From the NCBI RefSeq assembly GCF_023074175.1, contig NZ_JADPKS010000149.1, positions 62,001 to 126,000 of the forward strand: DNA of 64,000 nucleotides. Reading direction: 5' to 3'. The notes below the pieces were generated by a model. The model made no database searches, had not been told where the DNA came from, and saw nothing but the letters and a program-made list of their open reading frames with translations. Source of the stretch: Bradyrhizobium sp. 139 (GTDB lineage Bacteria > Pseudomonadota > Alphaproteobacteria > Rhizobiales > Xanthobacteraceae). A program made the position numbers and the translations under genes. How positions within the stretch are numbered: position 1 is the first letter of the stretch; every line of letters starts with the position of its first letter. Positions 39,304-49,308 of this stretch are shown in pieces.

Positions 39304-40038
39304 TCAGTGGAACATCTGCACATTTGTCGATTGATAGTTTTGGCCCGGGCTGAGAAAGCGTCGCAGCTGCTCCCTACCCTGCTCCTGCGCTGCAGCCCGC
39401 TGGGCAGATTCGAGCGTCTGCGCACGACCTTGCGCGGCAACAGTCGCCGTGAGGTCCGCAAGCTGCTGGGCCTCGAGCGCAAGGAGCTGGTTGCCGGCCT
39501 GACTTGCCTGGAGCGCACCCGCTGCGCCCTGGCTCGCCGTCACGAGGGCGGACATCTGAGTGCGGTTGGCGTCGAGATTGCCGACAACGCTCGCTTGGAC
39601 CCTCATGGCGTCCTGCAGCCCGGCAACTGAGTTCTGCCAGCGTGTTTGGGCATTTGCGACCAGGAGCCCATCGGACATGCTCGCGGATGCCGGCGCATAG
39701 GTGGTGGAAAACGCGCGATCGATCTGCTGGACGTCGTAGGCAATCCGCTGCGCCTGCGAGAGTAGCTGCTGGGTGCGCTGAATCGATTGCTCAAGCTGTT
39801 GCAACGATGAATAAGGCAGGCTCGCCAGGTTCTTCGCCTGGTTGATCAGCATCTGCGCTTCGTTCTGGAGCGAAGTGATCTGGTTGTTGATCTGCTGCAG
39901 CTCACGCGCGGCCGTGAGCACATTCTGAACGTAGTTGTTGGGATCGAACACGATCCACTGCGCCTTCGCTTCGCGGGGCGCTTGGATCATGGTCATGGCG
40001 ATGATACTTGCTGCCAGAAGCGGGCGGATACAGCTCAT
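39304..40038 (-). CDS. trbJ: conjugal transfer protein TrbJ (VirB5-like)
   Basis: 244 residues. Signal peptide (MSCIRPLLAASIIAMTMIQA to AKAQW), then VFDPNNYVQNVLTAARELQQ INNQITSLQNEAQMLINQAK, a heptad-rich coiled coil, and an alanine/glutamine-rich C-terminal helix. VirB5 homologues are minor pilus components at the tip. Its first base overlaps the last base of trbE. Complete. Confidence 0.92.
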   Translation of the reverse strand: MSCIRPLLAASIIAMTMIQAPREAKAQWIVFDPNNYVQNVLTAARELQQINNQITSLQNEAQMLINQAKNLASLPYSSLQQLEQSIQRTQQLLSQAQRIAYDVQQIDRAFSTTYAPASASMSDGLLVANAQTRWQNSVAGLQDAMRVQASVVGNLDANRTQMSALVTASQGAAGALQASQAGNQLLALEAQQLADLTATVAAQGRAQTLESAQRAAAQEQGREQLRRFLSPGQNYQSTNVQMFH

Positions 40039-42470
40039 CAGAGCGCTCCTTGTTTGGCGAGCTGCGGAATGAGATTGCAGGCCCAGCCGAGGTCGCGCGC
40101 CTTGAGCCAGCCGGTGACGAACTCGTCCCTTCCGTGCTCGGCAAGCACCCGATCAATCAAAGCCTGGTCGGCTTTGGACGAGGCGGCCGCGAAGGCGAGC
40201 GCGATTTCGCCAAGTCCGAGCTCGAACACGCGGTTGCCGCGGCGCGACTGGCAGTAGTAGTCCCGCTTCGGAGTGGCGCGGGCGAGGATCTCGATCTGCC
40301 GGTCGTTCAGCCCAAAGCGACGGTAAATCGCCATGATCTGCGGCTCGATGGCGCGATCGTTTGGCAACAGGATGCGGGTCGGGCAGCTCTCGATAATGGC
40401 AGGCGCGATTTTGGAGCCATCGATATCGGCAAGCGATTGGGTCGCAAACACGACCGAGGCGTTCTTTTTGCGAAGGGTTTTGAGCCATTCGCGGAGCTTG
40501 CCGGCAAAATCGGCGTCATCGAGCGCAAGCCAGCCTTCGTCGATGATGAGCAGTGTCGGACGGCCGTCAAAGCGGTCCTCGATCCGGTGAAACAGATAGG
40601 CCAGAACTGCGGGCGCGACAGAGGTCCCGATCAATCCGTCGGTCTCGAACACCTGGACGGAGGCTTCACCCAGCCGTTCATATTCGCCGTCCAGCAACAG
40701 GGCGTATGGCCCGCCGAGGCAGTAGGGCTGCAGCGCGCGCTTGAGAGCGTTGGACTGCAGAAGAACGGAGAACCCAGTCAGCGTCCGCTCCGTAACTGGC
40801 GCCGAGGCGAGTGAGGTCAACGCCGACCAGACATGATCCTTGGTCTCAGGGGTGACTTCGATCCGCTCGCGCGTCAGGATCGATGCGATCCAGTCGGATG
40901 CCCAGCCTCGCTCGCCGACATCGTCGATGCGTGCAAGCGGCTGGAGCGCGACGAATTCTGACGATTCCAGCGCGCCGCCGAGATCATGCCAGTCGCCCCC
41001 CGTGGCGATGGCCGATGCGCGGATCGAGCCGCCGAAGTCGAATGCAAAGATCTGCGCCTCGCCATAGCGACGGAACTGCAGCGCCATGAGCGCCAGCAGC
41101 ACCGACTTACCGGCGCCCGTCGGTCCGATGACCAGGGTGTGGCCGACATCGCCGACGTGCAGAGAAAACCGAAATGGCGTGGAACCTTCAGTCTTAGCGA
41201 AGAACAATGGGGGCGCCTTAAGGTGATGATCCCTTACCTCTCCGGCCCATACCGCGGACAGCGGAATCATATGGGCGAGATTCAGGGTCGAGACCGGCGG
41301 CTGGCGGACGTTTGCGTAAGTTTGTCCCGGCAGGCTGCCGAGCCAGGCTTCGACGGCATTGACCGTCTCGGCCATGCAGGTGAAGTCGCGGCCCTGGACG
41401 ACCTTTTCGGCGAGGCGGAGCTTTTCGTCGGCTGCGCGAGGATCCCCGTCCCAGACCGTGATCGTTGCCGTGACGAAGACCTCTGCGATCTGATCCGAGC
41501 CCAATTCCTGGAGCGCACTATCGGCGTCCATCGCCTTGTTGTGCGCATCGGTATCCAGAAGCGCGGAGGCCTCGTTCGTCATCACCTCCTTCAGGATCGC
41601 CGCGATCGACTTGCGCTTGGCAAACCATTGCCGCCTGATCCTGGTGAGGAGCTTTGTGGCATCTGTCTTGTCGAGCATGATCGCCCGCGTCGACCAGCGA
41701 TACGGGAATGCCAGCCGGTTCAGCTCGTCGAGAATTCCGGGCGTGGTCGCGGTCGGAAAGCCCACGAGCGTCAGAACGCGCAGATGCGCCTCGCCTAGCA
41801 TGGGCTCGATACCTCCTGTCAGGGGTTGATCGGCAAGCAACGCGTCCAGATACATCGGAATTTCTGGCACGCGCACGCGATGCCGTCTGGTCGAGACCGT
41901 CGAATGCAGGTAGGTCAGCGTTTGCTCGTCATCGAGCCAGCCACATTCCGGCATGAAACCCTCGACGAGCTGCAGGACGCGGCCGGTCCGGTCGACAAAG
42001 CCGGCAAGCACCTCGCGCGCATCCGCTCCCGCAGCGCGATGGCTGCCCTCGTACAGTAGGCGCTCCGCCACGGCCGCACTCTCTGCCGGAGGCAGATAGA
42101 GGAAAGTCAGATAGTAGCTCGATTCATAGTGGCTGCCGGCCTCCTCGAATTGCGCTTTCCGCTCCGCATCCACCAGCGCCGAGGCGACGTCCGGGAATGT
42201 ATCCGGCGGATAACGTCCTGCCGAATGCCGCTGCGCCTCGACAAAGACGGCCCACCCCGATCCGAGGCGACGGAGCGCATTGTTGAGGCGGCCTGCGACA
42301 GCAACAAGCTCGGCAGGCACTGAGCTGTCGAGATCCGGCCCTCTGAACCGGGCCGTTCGCTGAAAGGATCCATCCTTGTTGAGAATGATGCCCTCATCGA
42401 CCAGGGCCGCCCAAGGAAGGAAGTCGGCAAGGCGCGTGTTTGAACCGCGATATTCGGCAAGGTTCATCAT
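40038..42470 (-). CDS. trbE: conjugal transfer ATPase TrbE (VirB4-like)
   Basis: 810 residues, normal length. N-terminal CagE/TrbE/VirB domain, then P-loop GPTGAGKS at 449-456, and Walker B LLIIDEGWLALDD at about 655. RKKNASVVFATQSLADIDGS and the ending domain are also typical. It powers pilus assembly and substrate transfer. I chose the ATG at 42470 (MMNLAEYRG); an upstream extension overlaps trbD and is arginine-rich. Complete. Confidence 0.94.
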   Translation of the reverse strand: MMNLAEYRGSNTRLADFLPWAALVDEGIILNKDGSFQRTARFRGPDLDSSVPAELVAVAGRLNNALRRLGSGWAVFVEAQRHSAGRYPPDTFPDVASALVDAERKAQFEEAGSHYESSYYLTFLYLPPAESAAVAERLLYEGSHRAAGADAREVLAGFVDRTGRVLQLVEGFMPECGWLDDEQTLTYLHSTVSTRRHRVRVPEIPMYLDALLADQPLTGGIEPMLGEAHLRVLTLVGFPTATTPGILDELNRLAFPYRWSTRAIMLDKTDATKLLTRIRRQWFAKRKSIAAILKEVMTNEASALLDTDAHNKAMDADSALQELGSDQIAEVFVTATITVWDGDPRAADEKLRLAEKVVQGRDFTCMAETVNAVEAWLGSLPGQTYANVRQPPVSTLNLAHMIPLSAVWAGEVRDHHLKAPPLFFAKTEGSTPFRFSLHVGDVGHTLVIGPTGAGKSVLLALMALQFRRYGEAQIFAFDFGGSIRASAIATGGDWHDLGGALESSEFVALQPLARIDDVGERGWASDWIASILTRERIEVTPETKDHVWSALTSLASAPVTERTLTGFSVLLQSNALKRALQPYCLGGPYALLLDGEYERLGEASVQVFETDGLIGTSVAPAVLAYLFHRIEDRFDGRPTLLIIDEGWLALDDADFAGKLREWLKTLRKKNASVVFATQSLADIDGSKIAPAIIESCPTRILLPNDRAIEPQIMAIYRRFGLNDRQIEILARATPKRDYYCQSRRGNRVFELGLGEIALAFAAASSKADQALIDRVLAEHGRDEFVTGWLKARDLGWACNLIPQLAKQGAL

Positions 42471-42478
42471 AGGCAACT

Positions 42479-42742
42479 CTAGGACCTGAGGTGGCTTGGA
42501 ATACGGACGTGCCGGCGCACGACTTCCACGAAATCGGGATCGCGTTTTGCGGCCCAGATGGCGGCCATGTGGCCGACGAACCAGAGGAGAAGGCCGGCCA
42601 CCCACAGGCGCAGCCCAAGACCGAGCGCCGCCGCTAACGTTCCGTTGGCGATCGCCACGGCGCGCGGCGCACCGCCCATCAGGATAGGCTCGGTGAGCGC
42701 ACGATGCACGGGCGCGATAAAGCCTGCGACAGGCTCCTCCAT
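42479..42742 (-). CDS. trbD: conjugal transfer protein TrbD (VirB3-like)
   Basis: 87 residues. MEEPVAGFIAPVHRALTEPI opens the typical VirB3/TrbD leader, followed by one or two hydrophobic helices (GTLAAALGLGLRLWVAGLLL) and DPDFVEVVRRHVRIPSHLR. Its ATG overlaps the trbC stop by one base. An inner-membrane partner of TrbE. Confidence 0.9.
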   Translation of the reverse strand: MEEPVAGFIAPVHRALTEPILMGGAPRAVAIANGTLAAALGLGLRLWVAGLLLWFVGHMAAIWAAKRDPDFVEVVRRHVRIPSHLRS

Positions 42743-43068
42743 TAGATCACCACGCCGCCGCCGAAGGAAAAGAAAGACAGAAAGAAGCTTGACGCCGCAA
42801 AGGCGATGGACAGACCGAACACGATCTGAACCAGGCGACGAAAGCCACCAGACGTGTCGCCAAATGCGAGCGAGAGCCCGGTCACGATGATGATGATGAC
42901 CGCGATAATCTTGGCGACGGGACCCTCGACCGATTGCAAAATCTGGTTGAGCGGTTGCTCCCACGGCATATTTGAGCCAGCGGCGCAAGCCGGGATACTG
43001 CTCAGCCAAAGGGTCACAATTGCCGTGGGAGCAATGCTGGCACGGCGGAGAGATGAAGGCATCGTCAT
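42742..43068 (-). CDS. trbC: conjugal transfer pilin TrbC (VirB2-like)
   Basis: 108 residues. Signal peptide ending near ACAAG (residue 30), then NMPWEQPLNQILQSVEGPVA and two hydrophobic helices separated by GDTSGGFRRLVQ, the layout of the VirB2/TrbC major pilin. Overlaps the trbB stop by four bases. Confidence 0.9.
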   Translation of the reverse strand: MTMPSSLRRASIAPTAIVTLWLSSIPACAAGSNMPWEQPLNQILQSVEGPVAKIIAVIIIIVTGLSLAFGDTSGGFRRLVQIVFGLSIAFAASSFFLSFFSFGGGVVI

Positions 43069-44033
43069 GACCGGTCTCCAATTGCAGAAAGGCTGTAATG
43101 ACCTGATGCTCCTAAGCCCGTGACGCGGGCGAGCTCGCTCAAGCGGCGTTCGGCGCCGCGGCCGCTGAGCACCGCGATCACGTTGATTGTTTCGGCGATA
43201 AGCGGCCGGGGGACTGTGACGACAGCTTCCTGGACCAGCTGCTCGAGTCGGCGTAGCGCCCCGAGCGCCGTTCCGGCATGGATCGTGCCGATTCCGCCCG
43301 GATGTCCTGTGCTCCAGGCCTTGAGCAAATCGAGCGCCTCGGCTCCGCGCACCTCACCAATGGGAATTCGATCGGGGCGCAGACGAAGCGACGAACGGAC
43401 CAGGTCGGACAGCGAGATCAAGCCGTCCTTCGTGCGGAGCGCCACGAGATTTGGCGCCAAGCACTGAAGCTCGCGCGTATCTTCGATGAGAACGACACGG
43501 TCAGTCGTTTTAGCCACCTCGGCGAGAAGGGCATTGGTCAGCGTCGTCTTGCCGGTCGAGGTGCCGCCGGCGACCAGAATGTTCTTGCGTGCGCAAACTG
43601 CATCCCTCAATCCACCGGCCTGATCCGGCGTCATGACACCCACTGCGACGTAATCCTCGAGGCTGAACACGGCGACCGCCGGCTTTCGGATCGCAAATGT
43701 TGGCGCAGCAACAACCGGCGGCAGCAGGCCCTCAAAGCGCTCCCCCGTCTCGGGCAGCTCGGCAGAAATCCGTGGGCTCCCGGGATGAACCTCGGCACCT
43801 ACGTAGTGAGCCACCACGCGGATGATTCGCTCTCCGTCAGGGAGGGATATGTTCTTGCCAGTATCCGTAAGGCCGCTCGACAGTCGGTCGATCCACAGTC
43901 GGCCATCGGGATTGAGCATCACCTCGACGATTGCCGGATCTTCCAAAAACCCTGCGATGGCGGGCCCCAACGCGGTACGCAGCATACGCGCTCCGCGCAA
44001 GTTCGCTTCTGAATCAAAAGAATGGATCGCCAC
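43065..44033 (-). CDS. trbB: conjugal transfer ATPase TrbB (VirB11-like)
   Basis: About 322 residues. P-loop AGGTSTGKTTLTNAL, Walker B region DRVVLIEDTRELQC, and TGHPGGIGTIHAGTALGALR, the VirB11 His box. These traffic ATPases form hexamers at the base of the channel. The N-terminal start is uncertain: a GTG at 44033 or a TTG at 44045, both weak. That fits the fact that the usual upstream neighbour, copG, now lies 10.6 kb away, so the original junction may be lost. Otherwise complete. Confidence 0.92.
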   Translation of the reverse strand: MAIHSFDSEANLRGARMLRTALGPAIAGFLEDPAIVEVMLNPDGRLWIDRLSSGLTDTGKNISLPDGERIIRVVAHYVGAEVHPGSPRISAELPETGERFEGLLPPVVAAPTFAIRKPAVAVFSLEDYVAVGVMTPDQAGGLRDAVCARKNILVAGGTSTGKTTLTNALLAEVAKTTDRVVLIEDTRELQCLAPNLVALRTKDGLISLSDLVRSSLRLRPDRIPIGEVRGAEALDLLKAWSTGHPGGIGTIHAGTALGALRRLEQLVQEAVVTVPRPLIAETINVIAVLSGRGAERRLSELARVTGLGASGHYSLSAIGDRS

Positions 44034-44556
44034 GATTTGCCCCAAGCTGCTGAGGCCGCTTCGGCGCCCTCATCTGAAGGCAAATAAAAGATAGATCGTG
44101 TGTTACCGCAACAAAGGGAATATGCCGTTCGTAGTCTAGCGTAGAGAAAGGAACATTTGAAACGAGCGCCGGCTTGACGCGCCGACCCCTCGACGGCGAG
44201 GCGAGAAATCAGCAATGACCAATGATCCGGAGCTTACTATTTTTACGCCTCTCCCGGTCGCCGTGTTTGCTCAGGCCCCGTTGCTTCTCCTGAACCACTG
44301 TCGCTCCCTCGCGTGGGCACGATTGAGCTCCCGCTTTTTGAGGAAGCTCAAACCCGGGATAATGAACCACATCAGCCGGCGGGCTGCCGCAGGCACTAAT
44401 GCCGACGCTGGTCTGGTGCACCACCGTGATCGTAATGACCCTGCACCATTCCCCCTGGAATCCGGCTGGCCCAGTACTGCACGAGGCTTGCCAACGCAGA
44501 ATGCAGGCATTCAAGAGTGATTTCTAGTCCGCAATGGGCGAGCTGAGATCGCAGAT
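44034..44556. other. gap upstream of trbB, junction of the inserted block
   Basis: About 500 bases. No gene, inverted repeat or transposase fragment recognised. This is the left boundary of the block separating trbB from copG/traG. Confidence 0.4.
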
Positions 44557-45852
44557 CTACTTGAGCTGCGCGTGTAGCGAGACATGGTCGAGTTCACCTT
44601 CCCACCACGACACAAACACCGCGGCAATACCGTTCCCGATGATGTTGGTAAGTGCGCGCACCTCGCTCATGAACTTGTCGATCGAGAATACGATCGCGAT
44701 GCCCGGGACGAGGTCAGGACTGACCACGGTCAACGTTGCGGCCAGGGTGACGAACCCGGCACCGGTAACACCACTTGCGCCCTTCGAGGTGAGCATCGCC
44801 ACAACGAGTATCGTGAGCTGCTGGCCGAAGTCGAGATCGACCCCGAGCGCCTGCGCGATGAACAAGGTCGCCAGCGTCATGTAAATGTTGGTCCCATCCA
44901 AATTGAAAGAGTATCCTGTCGGCACCACCAGACCGACGACCGGCTTGGAACAGCCCAGCCGTTCGAGTTTTTCCATCAACTGCGGCAGCGCGCTTTCGGA
45001 CGACGACGTTCCGAGCACGATCAGTAGTTCATCCTTGATGTAGACGATGAACTTTAGAATAGAAAAACCGACCAAGCGCGCGACCAGGCCAAGCACAATG
45101 ATCACGAAGAGCCCGGCTGTCACGTAGAACAGCGCAACCAAGCCGATGAGTTTACCGAGCGCGGATGGTCCGAATTCGCCGATAGTGTAGGCCATGGCGC
45201 CGAACGCCCCGATTGGCGCTGCCTTCATTACGATCCTAATGACACCAAACACCGCGTGTGCAGCATCGTCGACCAGACTGCGCATCCGCTCACCCCGCTC
45301 GCCAAGCGCCATCAGCGAGAACCCGAATAGGATGGCAAACAGCAGCACCTGTAGCACGTCGCCTCGGGCCAGAGCGCCAACTACGCTATCCGGAATAATA
45401 TTGAGGAGGAAATCGACCGCGTTCTGCCCCTCCGCTCTTTTGACGTAGTTGGCTACCGCCGCGGCATCAGCCCTGGGAGCGAGCCCATGGCCGGCCTGAA
45501 CGAGATTGCCCATCACGAGACCCAGGATCAGCGCGAAGGTCGACACGATCTCGAAGTAAAGCAGCGCCTTGACGCCGACTCGGCCGACCTTTCGGGCATC
45601 CTGAACATGCGCAATTCCGGACACAACAGTGCAGAAGATGATCGGCGCGATCACCATTTTGATCAGCTTGATGAATCCGTCACCAAGCGCTTTGACCCAG
45701 CTGTTCGTCCCCACAGCAGGCCACAACCAGCCAACGAGAACGCCAATCAGGATCGCGATGAGTACCTGGATATAAAGAACCTTGTACCAGGGGCCAGATG
45801 GCTGGAACAGGGCGGCGGCTTTGACAGAGCGGCGCTGGCGGTGATTGTGCAT
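44557..45852 (-). CDS. dctA: C4-dicarboxylate:proton/sodium symporter DctA
   Basis: About 431 residues of the DAACS (SLC1) family. Eight or so membrane helices, the serine-rich hairpin LGTSSSESALPQLMEKLERL, VVPTGYSFNLDGTNIYMTLA, the second hairpin TSKGASGVTGAGFVTLAATL and the last helix SIDKFMSEVRALTNIIGNGI. DctA imports succinate, malate and fumarate and feeds nitrogen-fixing bacteroids. ATG at 45852 preceded by an in-frame GTG. No sigma54 site like that of classical dctA was seen upstream, so its control here may differ. Complete. Confidence 0.95.
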   Translation of the reverse strand: MHNHRQRRSVKAAALFQPSGPWYKVLYIQVLIAILIGVLVGWLWPAVGTNSWVKALGDGFIKLIKMVIAPIIFCTVVSGIAHVQDARKVGRVGVKALLYFEIVSTFALILGLVMGNLVQAGHGLAPRADAAAVANYVKRAEGQNAVDFLLNIIPDSVVGALARGDVLQVLLFAILFGFSLMALGERGERMRSLVDDAAHAVFGVIRIVMKAAPIGAFGAMAYTIGEFGPSALGKLIGLVALFYVTAGLFVIIVLGLVARLVGFSILKFIVYIKDELLIVLGTSSSESALPQLMEKLERLGCSKPVVGLVVPTGYSFNLDGTNIYMTLATLFIAQALGVDLDFGQQLTILVVAMLTSKGASGVTGAGFVTLAATLTVVSPDLVPGIAIVFSIDKFMSEVRALTNIIGNGIAAVFVSWWEGELDHVSLHAQLK

Positions 45853-45855
45853 CAC

Positions 45856-46389
45856 GCTCGACCCGCCGCCGTGGTACCAAAGAGGGGTGACAATGAAGGC
45901 CCGGCTTCGCTCAGTGTTCCCTTAGCGCGGCGACAGGGCACTGACCGTTTTAAACAACCCCGTCCGTTGCCACGGTTTGCCGCCTCTCCCGAATGGGTTT
46001 GCAGCCAACGCGAAACGAAGTGCTGAATTCCTTCTGAAACCAGCGGTAAAAACTTGAGAAAGCTTCCTTGAGAGTTGGAATGCATCAGCGTCACCACCCA
46101 TTTCAATCTTTTTTGGTTGTTCGAAGATGCCACCAGCATCTTATAAGACGCCACCTTTAGCAGGCGGCGACCACTCTTCACCTGGACGGGCATTCGCGCC
46201 GCTATCGCGCCGGATCGGGACGTACGTTGAAGAAACATTCACCGTAAAGAACTTGTGGCGGTGCGGCTCGCCTGCGTTCACCCCTCACTCGTCCTACCCT
46301 CACTTCAGGTGAATGCCCCGACATTCCCAATGGCATCAACTTCGATCGCAAAACCACAAGGGCCGAGAAGACATGGCCAGCAGCATTGC
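45856..46389. other. gap upstream of dctA
   Basis: About 530 bases holding the dctA promoter region. I found no TGGCAC-N5-TTGC motif and no gene. Confidence 0.4.
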
Positions 46390-47604
46390 TCACGCTGCCT
46401 CCCTTGGCGATCCCGGTTGCGGCTTTTCGGGAGATGTGTTTTGCGGTGTCGAACAACACTCCTCATTACAGAGCTTCTCACTCCTGTAGCTCGCCAAGGC
46501 CTGGAGGGAGCACTGCACGAGATCCCGTTTCGCTACATCCGAGGCAGGCGCTGCATCCAGCCATTTCAGCGCCACCTCGACCAATTCGATCGCGCGATCC
46601 CTGTTACCGGTCTCGTAATAGTACTGAGCGACCGCCCCGTACGAGAGAAACTTCGCGCCCTCGCTTCCTTGGGGCGGATTCGCCGCCAGGATGTGTTCGG
46701 AGAGGTCCCTGCCCATGGCAAAACGCTCGGCATGTGGGAAACCGGAGTAGTCTTTCGCGGGATCGAAAAGTTGGCGGATGGCCACGCTCATCCAAACCAC
46801 GGATTTCTTGTCGATCGCATCGCGAACCAATTGGCGCAATACCGCCAGGCCGGTCCGCATGTCGCGTATCTTGTGAAGCAACAATTCCGCATGAAGCCCA
46901 CGGAAGGTGACATCGTCCGGCATCGCAGCGAGCGCCTCCTCAACCCCTGAAAGGGCTGCCGCCCAATCCTTACTATTCATGGCGGCTTCAAGTCTGGCAA
47001 AGATCGGCTCCACCAGCGCTCGCTTCTGCGATAGTTCGCGCTTTCTGCGTCGACCCGTGGTTATCCTCTCCGCATCCAGGGCTTTGGCTTCGTCGCTCAA
47101 TGCCCAGGAGCCGTTCAGAATTTTGGGCAACGCGTTATCGAGTTGCGTCGGATGGCCGATAAAGGCGAAGCGGCCGTCACGATCGACCACGAATGACGAG
47201 GGAATCCCGACAGAAAAGCTGGGATCCATCCAAAGCTTGTTCATTTCGCCGGAGTAGTCGAATGCGATCGCGAAGTTCAGAGTTGGCAAGCTCTTCGTCA
47301 ACCAAGCGTCCAAGCTGGCTCGCGCTTCATCTGCCGTCGAAGCTTGTTCGTGAGCCGCGATGCCCACCACCTCAACTCCGTTGCTCCTGTATTTGCTTTG
47401 CAGGATCACCAAATTCAGCATCGAGGCGATACATGGTCCGCACCACGTCGCGCAAAACTCGATGATGTATACTTTCCCAGGTTCGAACTTTGTAACGGGC
47501 TGGCCACGTAGCCAGTCCTCAACTTTGATGGAGGGAGCCGGCGAACCGACTCTCAGCACCTTCTCCGCACCGACTTGACTTGCGCTCTCAGTCACACTGG
47601 TCAT
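46390..47604 (-). CDS. TlpA/thioredoxin-like protein with long C-terminal helical domain
   Basis: 404 residues. Residues about 15-165 are a TlpA-type thioredoxin fold: APSIKVEDWLRGQPVTKFEP, EFCATWCGPCIASM with the redox pair Cys55-Cys58, and the cis-proline loop VGIPSSFVVDRDGRFAFIGH. The remaining 240 residues are helical and tetratricopeptide-like (MNSKDWAAALSGVEEALAAM, YYETGNRDRAIELVEVALKW). No signal peptide, so it may be cytoplasmic. Disulfide exchange or redox sensing is likely; the partner is unknown. Ends with a Cys pair NEECC. Confidence 0.85.
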   Translation of the reverse strand: MTSVTESASQVGAEKVLRVGSPAPSIKVEDWLRGQPVTKFEPGKVYIIEFCATWCGPCIASMLNLVILQSKYRSNGVEVVGIAAHEQASTADEARASLDAWLTKSLPTLNFAIAFDYSGEMNKLWMDPSFSVGIPSSFVVDRDGRFAFIGHPTQLDNALPKILNGSWALSDEAKALDAERITTGRRRKRELSQKRALVEPIFARLEAAMNSKDWAAALSGVEEALAAMPDDVTFRGLHAELLLHKIRDMRTGLAVLRQLVRDAIDKKSVVWMSVAIRQLFDPAKDYSGFPHAERFAMGRDLSEHILAANPPQGSEGAKFLSYGAVAQYYYETGNRDRAIELVEVALKWLDAAPASDVAKRDLVQCSLQALASYRSEKLCNEECCSTPQNTSPEKPQPGSPREAA

Positions 47605-47826
47605 TGCTCAAATTCGCTTTACCTGGCTCTGCGGAGACAACAACAGCAAGTCGCATGCCAGCCAGCACTCATTGATATTACGCATTTTTCGTATCATTCC
47701 TGTCGACCTTGCGACGCATGTCGCATATCCGACCAGCTGTTTGGAGCTTCTCAGGCAATCAGCCGGCCGGGCGTTATTGACGCGCCTGTAGACCGACGAG
47801 GCGGGAAGTCAGGCAGAAGGCCGAGT

Positions 47827-49308
47827 TCACCACTCCACATCTTGATCGGTTTCCAGGATAACCATTTCGGCGCTTGGGATCATGACGTGAACTGACCTGC
47901 TTTGGCCCGTCGACTTGCGCTTGACGACGATTTCAGACTTCCAATTCAACTCTTTGAGCCAAGGGGCGATGAACCAGACCAGGGCGACCAGCTGCAGCAC
48001 AACATTGATACTGAACGCCGTCTGATACGCGATTGAGGGGTAGTGTCCGTTCTTTACCGGCCATTGCTCGAGAATTAGCCCCGTCCCGTACTGAACGAGG
48101 AAAGCCCACCCGAAATGCAGAACGTTGAGCACGCCGTTTGCGCGCGCGATCAGTTGGGCCGGGAAGTAATCTCCGATGATCGCGTAGCTGAGGACGATTG
48201 CTGATCCGACCACCGCCACAATGATCCACGACGGTATCGACGGGAATGGCGGATGCAATATCAGCGCGAGTTCGGCTGCAATGAACACAGCAGCTATAAT
48301 TGCGAGCAACGTTTCAATGTTCTTGCCATGCCGGCGCAGCGAATCGGCGACCACGCCGAGCAGCAATGCGCCAATGCTTAGGGCTATCGTCATAACGAGC
48401 AATTGTGTGACAAGGCTTGTTCGATCCAACCCTTCCACATCGCTCAGCCAGGACGCTGCCCACAAGGACTGCAGGGCCCACGCGGACCCGATACATGTTG
48501 AAGAAATCGGCGCAATTCTCCAGAACCGCCCATCCGTATAGACGGTCTTCAGGCTGACTGTCCCTGGAGGGATCTTCGCAGTTGCCTCATGCTCTGGAAC
48601 CAAAAAATAGATCGAAGCGGCCGCGGAGGCACTGGATGCGGCAAGCAGCTCAAATAGACTGCGCCAGCCTATCCAGTTAAGCAATGCCTCGGCTGGTGCG
48701 GTTGCCGTTACCGCGCCCAGTGCACCCAGCATGATCATACAGCCGTTGATGAGCGCCACGCGCTCTCTCGGAAACCAGAGCACGACTGTTTTCAGGCCAG
48801 ACATGAGGGAAGCTGCGGTGCCGAATGCTATCATCGCCCGAGCAATCAGAAGCGACAGAAATCCACTCGATAATCCGAAAAGCGCAGCGCCCGCGGCAGC
48901 TAGCAGCAAGAGCGCACCCTGGACTCGGCGCGGACCGAAGCGATCCAAGAGCATGCCCATCGGAATCTGGCTGCCGGTAACGACCAGAAAGTAGATCGAG
49001 CCCAACAGCCCCAAATCGGCCGTACCAAGCTCAAATTCCGAGGCGAGGCGGCCACAAATGAGCGTGTTGATCATCCGAAACAGGTAGGAAAGATAATATC
49101 CCGCGGCAAAGGGAAGGAACACGCAAGAGATGATCCGCCAGCTCCAACGCCGGCTAACCGGCCTCTCGCCTGATATCAGCCCCGCGGCATCGCTTCGCGT
49201 GTTGCTCGGAACGCGGCCACTGGCTTTAACACAAGGCGTTTGGCAGCTGTCGAAAGTTGATATTGCTGCCGCCCTCCTCGGCGACAGCACACGCTTCTGA
49301 GTTTTCAC
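47827..49308 (-). CDS. MFS transporter
   Basis: Up to 493 residues. Twelve membrane helices from about residue 60 on; the loop 2-3 motif GMLLDRFGPRRV is the MFS signature, and helix 5 has MIMLGALGAVTATAPAEALL. The first 50 residues are not family-like, so the true start may be near the GTG at 49212, which would also lessen the 83-base overlap with the copG-type gene. Substrate unknown. It stands among nitrilase, thioredoxin-like and dctA genes, suggesting uptake or efflux of a small organic acid. Confidence 0.82.
   Translation of the reverse strand: MKTQKRVLSPRRAAAISTFDSCQTPCVKASGRVPSNTRSDAAGLISGERPVSRRWSWRIISCVFLPFAAGYYLSYLFRMINTLICGRLASEFELGTADLGLLGSIYFLVVTGSQIPMGMLLDRFGPRRVQGALLLLAAAGAALFGLSSGFLSLLIARAMIAFGTAASLMSGLKTVVLWFPRERVALINGCMIMLGALGAVTATAPAEALLNWIGWRSLFELLAASSASAAASIYFLVPEHEATAKIPPGTVSLKTVYTDGRFWRIAPISSTCIGSAWALQSLWAASWLSDVEGLDRTSLVTQLLVMTIALSIGALLLGVVADSLRRHGKNIETLLAIIAAVFIAAELALILHPPFPSIPSWIIVAVVGSAIVLSYAIIGDYFPAQLIARANGVLNVLHFGWAFLVQYGTGLILEQWPVKNGHYPSIAYQTAFSINVVLQLVALVWFIAPWLKELNWKSEIVVKRKSTGQSRSVHVMIPSAEMVILETDQDVEW

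Noticed and set aside
44215..44520. 101-codon plus-strand open frame upstream of trbB
   Set aside because: No family, and opposite to the operon; the translation changes character along its length.
49240..49262. GGCAGCTGTCGAAAGTTG as a second tts box
   Set aside because: One base short between the arms, several mismatches, and inside coding sequence.
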